Made by a program: the position numbers and the translations under genes | Assembly: GCA_037576195.1 (NCBI GenBank) | Contig: CM075101.1 | Coordinates: forward strand, 19,096,001 to 19,160,000 | DNA length: 64,000 nt | Direction of reading: 5' to 3' | DNA from: Phytoseiulus persimilis | Taxonomy: Eukaryota > Arthropoda > Arachnida > Mesostigmata > Phytoseiidae | Part shown: positions 23,596 through 34,824 of the stretch, piece after piece | Layout of the letters: every line of letters starts with the position of its first letter | How positions within the stretch are numbered: the stretch's first letter is position 1 | The notes under the pieces: model-generated | Seen by the model: only the letters and a program-made list of their open reading frames with translations | Database searches by the model: none | What the model was told of the DNA's origin: nothing

Positions 23596-26500
23596 CGCAC
23601 ACTATATTGAGGGAGGTTGGAGTCATTATCTTCTGAGAGGAGACCCACTTCATATCCGCAGTTGTACCGTTGCCCGGATAAGGACTCTTCGAGGGGTTCA
23701 GAAAATCGTGAGTCCGAGGGTGCCTCGTGAGCCTCATTGGTTCATTTCCGAAACGGGCTTATCGAGAGACGAGTAAAATCTGCGACCATGCTCACAGCAT
23801 ACTCATTCGCTCGAGAGCGTCACCAATGTCTTGATGGTTACTGATTCATAGAGTTCCAGGGACTCCGGTTGTGGTCACAATGAGCTGCGCGTCCGACTGC
23901 TCACATGACACGCTCGTCACGCGGTAAGTCAAGCCTGGACTCGAGTTCCCGTCGTTCAGCTCAGCCTTTCGATCAGCGCTGTGCGCCTCGTATGCTCGGC
24001 TCATTGCGCATCGATATGAGCACTATCGACCTTGAGCATTGGTAACTCGCAGCTCGAGGACCCACAGTCGGCGGCGGCGGGAGTTTCGCCGCCGGCCTCA
24101 TTATAAATTGATAACTTCGCAGCTCTCCTCCGCGGGATCTTTCTCCTAAAAAGGAGAGCCGGGAGCTCTGCGTTTGTCGTCCCCGCTTTCAGCCTCGGAA
24201 CGTTCTTCCGATGTTTTCCGATCTGGGCTGTTCAATTTATGTCGGAGCAGCTCCGCGGGAGACGGGGGCGGGGGGAGGCGTTCGCTCATCTACCCGAAGA
24301 ACAATTCGGACAACTCCCGCCGAACGGGACTGCCAGACGGTTACTCAGAGTTCGAGCTCCGGAAAATTCTTTGATCAGCAAAAGTTAACAGCTCTCGTTC
24401 CTCCCGCGACCGTCTTCAAAAGCTGACTCCAGTTAATAGGGTGAAACGATGACTCACGCTCGTCTTTCACTGCCGTTCCAGGCGTTTGACCTTCGCTCTC
24501 CCCGTGCCCTGCCATTCTCAGCCGCTTCCCATCTCACGCGTGTGGTTTTCCACGTTTCACAAGACCCCCTCTTCATGGATGAATGAACGGAAGAGACGCT
24601 CACCAGGAAACTCCGGTTTTCCATAAAGCATCGAGCGCAAAGCGTGATTATAACAGAACCTTCTGGAATAGTTCTTTGATGAGCCCTCCCCGATCTCGGA
24701 GTGCCATTCCTCTTGCTTAGTTGGTGGAGCCCGTCAATATCAGAGGAGTCTTCCGATTCCGACCTGCGGGCCTTCAAGAGTCCTCGGCTTCCTGGATTTC
24801 TCCTCCTCGTGACCTTGTCTGCTGATCAGTCAGAGAGCTGAGACTGCCCCACTAGCTTGAGTTCCCGCCGCCTCCCGTTCCAAACTGAACTCCCTCAACG
24901 GTGCTTCTGGGATCTCACCCAGTGAGCTCCATGCGTGCTTTCCAGCCGCTCGTCCTGGAGCCCGCGATCCTACCCTGGCGGCTTGGTCCCGCGGGCCACC
25001 AGGTGATAGACACGCGAAATTCCCGACAGCCGTCCGAATTCGGTGACGCTAGGAAGGCGCGTTGAAGAGCTCTCGTGAGACTCCGATAGCGCAGAGAAAA
25101 ATTCAAGTAGCTCGGAAAAGGAGAGATCTTCATCCGAACGGGACGACGTGAACCGCCTTGAGGGGCTGCGGGGAACTTTTCCTGGGGAACTCTAGATTTT
25201 TAAATGCAATTTAATCATACGCCCCTACGAGGGTTCCGTGAACTCGGAGTATCTGCGGGACGAAGCCATCCGAAAATTTTATTCCCAAAGTGAGGCAAAA
25301 ATACTTCGAATTGATCGTTCGAGCATTGGAATTCAAAGCCGGATACCCCCTCCCCCCGATTCCTGTTGAAGGGAATGTGGTTTATCCCTATCTTGGAGGC
25401 AACCGTTATCCTCGGAATTCTCTTCTGTAGCCCTGGTATACCGCAACGATCTCGTTCTCAGAGATCTCGTGGTTTCCCGCGGATCCTCGCGATGCCAATT
25501 TCACGAGTGGAATCAACTTCTGGGCACACAAGACCTGTGAGCTGTGGAATTCCAAGAATGCTGCTATGCTAACTCTCTTGAATAACGTTCGCGCGAAGCG
25601 CACGCGCCGTCAAGGAACTAGAGGTTCAACGGAACGAATACGCGAAATGACGGACGAACGACGACTCGGACGATCACATGAGTGCCGTTGACGAAGAGGA
25701 ACCGAGTGCGAACACGAATGGTATATTGTGCCCGAAAGTATATGCAGTCGAATACACCTATAATAGCACCTCAGATTCGCCACATTTTCGTCCCTTCAAA
25801 TACAAAAACATGAGAGCGATCCCTGCCGAATGGGCTTGGAAGATATCAGCGTGGAACCTTGAAGCTTCTCATAACACACGTGGAATTTTATGATCTTCCG
25901 TTATAACATGGTCTCAGGGAGTTTCTATGAGCGAAATGATACGGAGCCATGTCTCCAGACACAAGTATTTCCGAGCCTGTCTGATTTTGTTTTCCAATTT
26001 GGAAAAAAAAATCGGAATGTCGATGGGGAAAGAAGCTCATTCCGGGGTCGAGCTGCCCTTGTGTGCCTCCTAACAGCTGACACGGAAACCCGTTCGCTTG
26101 AACGCTGCTCGTCGAAGCGGCTGTTTCGATTGGCATAATTGGCCATCGGGAGTTTATAGGCAATCTCGAAGGAATGTCAGCGGAACTCGACGTGAGTTTG
26201 ATGAAGAATCTGAATCTTGAGTCGTGTCGAGCTGTTGCGATTTATTCCATTCGGTCCGTTTCGGGGAGCGGACCAAAACCGTCCGAAACCAAAACTAGTC
26301 CGAAGCTAGTCAAAATCCTTCCCACACGAGCCGAAATGGGGAATTGAGCTCTGGAATTCTCCTGAATCTCCTCCTCCTCTCCCTCCTGAATCTATCCTGT
26401 TCGCACCTCTAGATGTCAAGGCTGTCAGGGAATCGAAAGGTCTCAAGAGGACGCCGTCATAATTTTGAGTCCCTTGCATGGTGGTCAACTTGGGTTATTT

Positions 26501-28242
26501 TCGTCTGGTATACGCGATTTCCGAAAAAAATTCCAGAAATCCGATCCGGCACCACCCTGTATGATAGAGGAGAGTAGGAGATAATGTGTTCAATATGGCC
26601 CATAATAATGAGTGTGTTCTCAAGCACTCTTTCGGCGGAAAAACCTCCGGATTGAATCCCCTTGTAGATCATCAGGCTCATCTTTTCGGTGTTAGGTCCG
26701 AGCGGTCGTCATCTCTCCTTGACGGATTACTGAAGGATAGAGCTCTGTATTATTTGTGATTATAACTCTCATCGCGTTGATGGTCTCGGAGCTCCCCAGC
26801 CCACCTGCCAAGCCGCCTTTATCTTCCTCAGTTCATTGCTTCGGCTATCTCGTCTGCTCGGGATAGCCTCCTCGATTCTTCCTTTCTACCTGAGAGCTCT
26901 CTCCCCATAGGGTCTGCTCGTTCCGCGAGAGCACATCAGCCAGTGGGTCTGGTTGAGCTTTTCTGCGGTCCTCGATCGGGTCTCTCGAGAGCTCCGAATC
27001 GGTGCCACTGTGAGAGATTCAACAGGTGTTTATGACACCCTGCCACGCGAGCAAGGCTTCGTGTGTGTTTCGTAGCCAATCTCCAGCCGCTCGTCTTATT
27101 TGGTCAGAGCATCGAGCGACGGCGCAAGACCCGGCCAGCATACGAGCAAGCATAGTACAGCGGCGGTGCGGCAGATGAATTTGAGGTCGTGACCCAATTG
27201 AGAAGCTGGATACACCGTTCGGATTCGCCAGTTCTTTCAATGCGCTGAGTCGAGCTCGGAGAATCAATTCGGGTCAACGGGAATTTCCACTCATCCCCGG
27301 CTTCCAGTTCGTCGACCGCATGCTCGACTGCCTCGCCTGATCCCGACCTTCCAAAAGCACCCACAAGACGGAGTGACTGAGAGTTCAGCGTAAAAGACAC
27401 CGTCGAGAAGTCGAGTTCCACCATCTCGAGGGAGCCCCCGTCCGCGTCAATGCTCAGCAAAGTTTGGAGCCAACATCAAGAGTATCGAGTCCGTGAACTT
27501 TGCTTTTATTCTCTTCGGAATCGCGCAACTCCGACAATAAATCATCAGCAAATGGAGCTCGGATGTTTTCCTGAAAATTGACCGCGGTCCGCAACTCGTG
27601 CGAGATTCATGAAAGATACCGCGTCCCTCCTGAAAACGAACTCGCGAACAATCGGGAATGTTCGAACGGAATGAAGGTTCTCGATGGACTCGAAAACCGA
27701 GACAATTCCATCCGGGCCTTGTGTCACAGAAGAGACATTGTGACGCGGAGTTGCCTGGGAGCTCCGAACCCTCTGGCCGGGTTCGATTCTTCTCAAATAA
27801 GGAGCGACGTAGTCTGTCCATCTGCCCACCGCCTGGGAAACACTCGTGTCAGGTGAAATTGATGCTCGAAGTAGTCATAACCTTCATGGACCTAGCCTGA
27901 CCCCTTTTCCGGTGGTGGCAGCCGCAGGAACAGATAACGTTGCAGCCTCCGCCGTCGGCTGTGGGAGGAATTCAGATCGAAAGAGGCCCTGCCAACTCTC
28001 CCAGCGACTGAAACAGACGGTTCCAGAGGAGAACAACGGAAGAGCCATCTCATTCAGAGGGCCTAGGCTTTTAGTTCTCGATTCCTGTGCATCGGATGAC
28101 GTCAACTTTTGCGTCGAGCGCCTTCGTTGCACCTACGCCTTCATCTGAAACTCCTCCAAGCTTCGAGCAGGCCAGCCAACGAATGAAGAGCAGCGAGAGC
28201 AAGCGTTTTCCAAGCACTACCGAACGACTCATCAGATTCGCA

Positions 28243-28262
28243 TCCCGCTAAGCTTAGCGGGA
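28243..28262. repeat. 20-bp perfect palindrome
   Basis: The sequence TCCCGCTAAGCTTAGCGGGA equals its own reverse complement over all 20 bases. A palindrome of this length is not expected by chance in 64 kb (about 0.06 expected). It may be a dimeric protein-binding site or a small inversion product; nothing nearby decides. Confidence 0.9.
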
Positions 28263-31200
28263 AGAATAACATCGACAGAAGAGCACCGGACGCGGTCTCA
28301 CCACTTCGACCGATGGCCGGCGTCAACGACCCAGTCAAACCCTGCAGCAGAGCTGCAGCTGATCCGCAGAGCGGGGCTTCGAGCGGTGAAAAGACGGGCT
28401 AGCGAACCCGCTGTTCGAGCCCATCAAATCGGGATTCTTGGATTAATCGTCAAAGGGAGGGTCGCGTTCGGGCCCCTCTGAGTGGCTTTCGCCTTCCTGC
28501 GGAATCATAATTCCCTTGCGCCCGTAATTCCGGCAGGGCTCGCTCGATCGCATGTCGAAACGCCCCTGAGGAGCTTCAAGTTTCAGCTGTTGAGTGGTCT
28601 TCGCTCAGGCTGAATCGTTTCCGCTAGAGCAATGTCGCTGCATCCCTTTTCGTTTTGAGGGAGGCAGGAAAGCGATGGTCTTTCAAACGAAATAGAGAAT
28701 GAGATCGCAATTGGACAGATCGCAAGAGGACAGCCATCGAGTTTTCTGGTCGGAGGGTCTTCGTTCTGAGTATCATCCGGGATATTCCGACTCACAGCTC
28801 GAGCGCCGACATCCCGCTCAAGAATATGAGTGCATGAGCGATTCTGCGGGAATGGCACCGACTGCGCCGGATGATTGCGGCTCGGCACGAACACGAAAAA
28901 TTGAAATCAGTAGATGAGGGATCGTGCTGGCCATGCACGGTTTCGAACGAACATTGCATTGCCCCATGGCTCCTGCTCAAGATGGATCAAAACGGGTCCT
29001 TGTCGTTGCTTATCAGGCCGAGCTTCCGGTCTGAATGGAAACGGCACCGAGCTTACCAACGCAGTCCCGATGTAAGTTGTTGATTCGCTCCACATCGCTG
29101 TTATGAGAGCTCGGACCAAAGTGCATACACAAATATTCGGAAGTTAATGGAGTCCCGCGACGTTCCAAGCTCTGTTTGGATTTAGAAATCGACTCCGCGG
29201 AAGGGTTCGAGAGTTGGTCGGGCTTTAATTCCGCTAATGAACGATCGAGCTCACAGTCATGTGTTGATCATGATAATTGAAAGCTCCTGAATGGGGCTCA
29301 GATAAATTGAGCGCTTCTGAAAGCCGAGCGGAACTGCTCCAGGGTGTTTGGCGAAGCGCCCCGAAACGTGAGGAAGGACGGAAGAAAGCGACGAGACAGA
29401 GTAGAGAGGGAAGCCGCGGGATGGATATCGTTCTCTCGTTCGCTGATTGCTCCCGAAGAGAAATCGTCGCGTTCCGCACAAATCCACAACAAATCCTTCG
29501 CGAAAAAGCGATTCGCACGGAGACGGGTGGGCCGCGAGCCGCACGCACGTCGGCGAGCAGGCGAATAAACAGACAGTTGCCACTTTTATGGAGACGCGCT
29601 GTTTTGTCTGGATGAGCCTCCCTCCGTATCCCCGCGTTCCGTCTGGGAAAGTCACCCGCAAGCTGGATTCAGTCACATTTGAAGACTGAACAGATCATCG
29701 GAGTTTCGCCGAGAGCAGACAAGTGCGGATCGAAAGGCGAGTTCGGTGAATCGGACGCTTCTCCGCAATGATTCTTTTTGAACTCAGCGCGATCGAAACT
29801 TTCTGAAAAAAGTTTCTCCCAGTTGAGTTCTGCGAGGCATTCTTCGAACGGCGAGGGCGGCGTAACGCTGAGGATTCTCGAGCTCGCTCTCGTCCGACCA
29901 CCGATCGAGGAAATTTCCGCCCCTCGTGCCCGTTCTCCAACAATGCGCAAACACGGCTTTCAGTTTCGCTTCCGTTACTTCAAGCACACGATCGCCCACC
30001 TATACATCGGCGGTCTGGATTCAGGAACTGACTGAAAGGAACCTCTAGGATCATGCGTGCATCACGCAAAATGATGATAGCTCCCGGAGAGCTTCGAATT
30101 GAACCGTCGTAAACATACAGCGAAACCTCGCGACGAGGAACGTCGCGGTCCTCTCGGAACCCTGCCGCCATCTCCGAGACGAAACGAAACTATCGATGCG
30201 CTTCTCATGAACAAAAAGTATCCGCCGGCGAATCTGAAAATGTGGTCCGCGGGGGCATTCTGAACGTAGCCCTCGATGTCACGCAGAGCGGGAGACACGG
30301 TTTCTCCTGCGCTACTTTCCCTGAACAGACACCGCCACGATAACATCTCCCCGTAAGCAGGCGCATTCAGGCTCGGAAAGTTTTCAGAGTCCATTTGGAT
30401 CAGAAAGGCGAGCACTGACCAAACTAATGAACCCTGGGGAGCGAAGGCTGCAGCTGCTTTCTGTGTCAGCCCACTGTTTCGACGTGTGGAAGTTTCGTCC
30501 GAGAAGTCAGACTCGGCGGGAGAAAAAACTCCGTTGTGAGATGCATCTCGGAATTCGTGGAGCCGATACGAAAGAGCGGGAGACTAAATCCAGTGGAAGA
30601 TTCCTAGTTTGCGATGGGAAGAGCTTTGATTTCGACCCGTTCGAATCGCTCGTCCACGGAATCCGAGCCTGAACGCTTTCTGTGGCTTGTCTTGTTTCCG
30701 TTCACGGCGTCTGCGACCTAGGAACCCCCAGAGCGGGATTTGGACCCATTCCCGGCTCATGCTAAGTAGGAAGATGGATTCCTCCGGCGCATCCGCTCAA
30801 CCTTGTGCAACTAACAAGGCGCAAGCCACGTTTGCTTGGCTGTGGACGCGGGTTTGCTCCTGTCCCGGAATTTCTTGCGCACAGGATGCAATTTGCAGGC
30901 CATGTCAAGCCTTCCTCGGTTCGTTCGCACCGCGGTCGGGGACAGGTTGAACCGCTCGATCCCAGTCGAGAGGAGCAGCTTCCGAACGTCCCGAAGACAC
31001 GTGATCTAGATTTCAGCGGAATATCTCGTGCTTCCGAGTCCGCGCTGCAGCGGAGGTAGGGAATAGGGATATTTTGGCGATTATTTCCGAGAATTCGAAC
31101 GAGGTCGGCTTGTCGTGCTACGAAGAGCTCTCGGAAGAAAACCTGCTTACTGGATGAACGACTCGTCAGGTTGGTATCTTGGAGCCGAGAGGGGGCGAGG

Positions 31201-31667
31201 AAATTCGGGGAAACGAGACGGCAAGAGGAACAACGCTTGCCATTCACAGTTGCCGGAAACTCAAGTGAATTGCTTGTTCGAAAAACAACGAGCCAATGTA
31301 GCCCGCTCAGCGACGTATCGGTAATCGTGTCCGCGCGACAATTGAAAGCGTGGAGAAGAAACGTTGGTTGGCGGCAGACGAAGCCGTTTCAGGCTGAATG
31401 AGGTTTTACTTCAGATTCGCTGCCTCGAAAATTCTCGTCTGTCATTGTCTTCTCTGTTCGTGGCCCGGGCCGGCCCGCTCGGCCGGAGCCGAGGAATTTT
31501 CCTCGTTTGCTGTCTCGCTATTGGAAAGTGGGCCTCTCAATAAAAGCAAACGACGTCAGTGGATGAGTATCGAGGGACGCCGGTTTCGAGTCGAGCGAAT
31601 TTCAACTCCGCCTAAAAACGCCTCCGGGTCTGGTTCAGACACCTGGTATCGTACATAGTCCCGAAAA

Positions 31668-32612
31668 TCAACGAGAGGAAGCACGAGTGCCCGATTCCGT
31701 GCAAGAGTTTTGAGATATCCATGAATTTTGAGCGTTCCTTCCCGGGACTCCGTAGAACATGAACAGCCGTAGAAACCGTGAGTTTCGGGTCATTCTCTTG
31801 AAGACTTCTATAACTGTTGGGAGTGGCGCCTCGCTCAGAGAAGAATGAACGACACCAGCACTGTGCTTCCGAGCTCGATCCCAAGAATATCGAGCGCCAT
31901 CCCAAGTTCCTGGGGCTGCTACTTCTTCTTCGCGTTCTGGCGAACGGGACGCGTCCTGGAATGCTTTAGCATAAGGAAAGGGCTCCGAGGGACATCGGCT
32001 GCACGGGCCGAGTGGGGAGAGGCGCGTAAATCTTCGCAGCGCCTTTTGTGAGAATATCTTCCTGATCCCGGCCGTGCTCCAAGACAAGGAGCCACGCACG
32101 AGAAGACCAACCAAGCTGCACGAGAATTCAGTGGGTGGGCAGCGAGCGAGGACACGGCGAAGGTCCATGAAATAAGCATAAGACTTTGAGTCCACGGAGC
32201 TACGGTCGGGCCTCAAATTGGGAAGTCCGTATGAGGAATTAAAACAGCGCTGCTTTCCCGTACAGTACACAGTCTTGGCCCTGTACGACGACGACGCTCG
32301 GGACGGAATCCAGTTGAGGACCGGAGTCGGGCATTTAGGACCCAAAGTGGGGACGCGGGAACTCACGTTAGGCGGGCGGAGTTCAGCGGGAGTATCGATG
32401 GGAGCGAGGCGAGAACATCCAACCCGCCGAGAGCCATTGACCGAGAGTCGGGTTCCCGAAACAAACACGACCCGCTCCGCCGAAGGGCAACGGGAGGCTA
32501 CTCCGATAACTGTTTCGCCGGAGCACACAAAGGCTTCGGGTTGTCGCTGCTCATTCAACTTCCATAGCGGGTTTTCCATCAACGACAGATCCGACAGTTC
32601 ACTGATTGACAT
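31668..32612 (-). CDS. Unassigned long open frame, possible exon
   Basis: This is the longest stop-free stretch outside the channel gene, about 367 codons between stops and 314 from its first ATG at 32612. No domain is recognised, and Ser, Arg and Pro are over-represented, as in chance frames of this base composition. Inside it lies a canonical donor (AAC followed by GTGAGT on the minus strand, ending an exon at 32367). A plausible acceptor (TTTCAG on the minus strand, before 32682) lies upstream. An internal exon of about 316 bases at 32367-32682 is therefore as likely as a single-exon gene. No function is proposed. Confidence 0.18.
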   Translation of the reverse strand: MSISELSDLSLMENPLWKLNEQRQPEAFVCSGETVIGVASRCPSAERVVFVSGTRLSVNGSRRVGCSRLAPIDTPAELRPPNVSSRVPTLGPKCPTPVLNWIPSRASSSYRAKTVYCTGKQRCFNSSYGLPNLRPDRSSVDSKSYAYFMDLRRVLARCPPTEFSCSLVGLLVRGSLSWSTAGIRKIFSQKALRRFTRLSPLGPCSRCPSEPFPYAKAFQDASRSPEREEEVAAPGTWDGARYSWDRARKHSAGVVHSSLSEAPLPTVIEVFKRMTRNSRFLRLFMFYGVPGRNAQNSWISQNSCTESGTRASSR

Positions 32613-33510
32613 GTTCAGCGACGTCCTTCGTCCATCAGTAAGCTCGAGTTGTAGCACGTGAAGCAGAACAACGGAAGCGATGCTGAAACGATCATCGTGC
32701 TCCTTGCGGCTCGCGTGCGGATTCGGGTGTGGTACCAAATCCAGACTGCGACCATCTCGAGTGGAAAGTCAAGACGTACAAGCTTGCGCAGATTCCTGAG
32801 ACCTTCGGTGAGGGATTCGTTCCCGAAACGCAGCGCCTTCCTCCCGCATGAGAGACTAGAGTGCTCCGACGCGGTGACCACGGAAGCACACTCAATTGCA
32901 GAGTCTGCCTGGATGTTCCAGAGTCAGGATTGCGAAGAGAGAACTCCGGTCACCGCGAATGTTCAGCTTCAAAAAAGACGTTCCTGCCTGAATCCTCACG
33001 CTGATAACCGAGATGAACGGTCGATGATTCTTCGATCCGATTGCGGAGCTGAGGTGCTTGATTGAACGAGGGAATCATGGGAGAAATCTCAGATGATAAC
33101 TCATTTGAGCGTGAGAGCTCAGTCTGTCTGGGATAGAATTTCTATCGACGTTGAATACGTCCCGAGATAGTTGGATCTGATCTCGGGAAGACGGGATTTG
33201 GCTTCCAACTGCAAGTTAGATGAGGAAAGCAGAGATCTGCCTGTTCCGGAGACAACACAGTCGAGTCACTGATTGTTGTAAAGTCAGAGAGTGCCGGTAC
33301 CGGATCCAAGGAGAACGCCAGAATGCCTCGCTGGTCGCCGGCAGTCAGTCGAAATAGAGGCTGATGCAATCATCGTATCGCAAACTCGTGTTTGTCAAGT
33401 GTATGTTTTCTCCATGAAACATGAGCCTTCCTCACTCGATCCATGGCAGGGGTATGCGGTTTCAATGTTTGATTGATCCGATGTTTGGTGTGTACCGGAA
33501 TGACTGGTTG

Positions 33511-33528
33511 CTCTCTCTCTCTCTCTCT
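33511..33528. repeat. (CT)9 microsatellite
   Basis: Nine uninterrupted CT units on the plus strand. No associated gene is recognised. Confidence 0.95.
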
Positions 33529-34762
33529 TGTTCGCCTGTTCTTAGATATCGGGACGGGAAAAGCTTCGCGTTGGAAAGAGCATTCCTTCGTTTGTAGTCG
33601 CCGTCGAACAGCGAACCGCACTTGCCTCCCCAGAGATAATGTCAGATGTGGAGCAGAGTTACCGAAGCTTACGGAGCTCAATCAGCTCCGACTCGATGCT
33701 CCGAGAATGTCGAGTCGAAACGTGATCAAAGAAGCTCATTCAGACACCGAAATTCATTTACGCCGAGGAAACGCGTCTGATTTTTGAATAGGAGCCCGTC
33801 GAGCATTTGAATGCAGCGCTCCAGCCAACACTCGGGGGAGAAAATTCCGATCGTCGACTGTCATCATCATCTATGCATAGCTGTCGGAAGTCTTATCGAC
33901 GACTCTGCGGCCCCTTGTCAGGAGTTGAATTCTGAACCGCTCTCTGCCATTCACATATTTGATTTGGTTTGTGGCTCGATGGTTTTTTTTTTCTCTTTTC
34001 GCATAGCCGCTTCTCAATCCGGTTCTGATCTCGCGCTCCATGAAGTGTCCTCGTGGTATTTTAGCGATATTGAACTCTTTCTATGATTCGGCTCACGACC
34101 CCTGACGGGTTCATCGTCGCAACATTCCCATACTTTTTCCGAGCCGTCCAAGGTCGTAACGAAGTGGGATTGAGCGCACTGAATCTCCTTGAGCAGGCCA
34201 CTTGAGCGAAAAAATGCCACTTGAGGTTTTTCCGATAGCGGAGTCGATGTTTTGAGCCTGTCCGAGACCAGGTGGAGAGACTCCGCCGCCAACGACCGGC
34301 GTAACTTACCTGAAAAGAAACCGTGTTTTCTCTGAACTCGACATCATTGTAATACTTCCATGGCGTGTCGGTTCTGGTTTGGGAATTTATCTCATTCCAT
34401 CGGATTCTCATGAGCGCAGTTTTGAGCGCACGATCTAGTCCTGCTCAACTTTTCCCGGGAGAGATATCTGAGCAATCGAAGCTCGAAAAGCCATTGAATC
34501 GCTCTTTGCGAAACTTCCACGGGAACCGATAGTGGAAGCGCCCGAGTGAAGCTATGGATCAATATGGATACCCGAAGCATCATGAATTGTCACGAGGAGG
34601 ACGCTGTTGAGCACATCGAACGTTCCCAGCCCTTATCAGTGACGGTGAAGGTGAGTGAAGCCGCAACTGGGACGAGCCGTTCGAAACGAAAGAGGGAACG
34701 GAAGTAGGGGTCCTTTGAGAACGCTCAATGAGCGCAATGCTCCGTCTCGTGGGAGGTCGCGA

Positions 34763-34824
34763 ACTCTCTTCCTCCTCTCTCCCCTCTCTCACTCTCTTCC
34801 TCCTCTCTCCCCTCTCTCACTCTC
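34763..34824. repeat. 28-bp polypyrimidine tandem repeat, 2 copies plus a remnant
   Basis: Two identical 28-base C/T-rich units (34763-34790 and 34791-34818) are followed by ACTCTC. Apart from one A per unit the stretch is pure pyrimidine on the plus strand, so it can adopt triplex (H-DNA) structure and is slippage-prone. Confidence 0.95.

Larger units (their letters stand above)
17615..31667. other. Interval without recognised gene
   Basis: It holds two hairpin/palindrome structures (18409, 28243), TATA-like TATATAATA at 19746-19754 and TATAAATT at 24102-24109, a CGGCGGC-type inverted repeat near 24072-24095, a tRNA-derived relic (23528-23595) and a third CRE octamer (28097-28104). Many 60-210-codon frames exist on both strands, without domains. 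No transposase, reverse transcriptase or integrase motif is seen. Confidence 0.4.

Noticed and set aside
27104..27460. 118-codon minus-strand frame with acidic, hydrophobic pattern
   Set aside because: No domain, no supporting splice sites, and third-position bias is not distinct from neighbouring frames.
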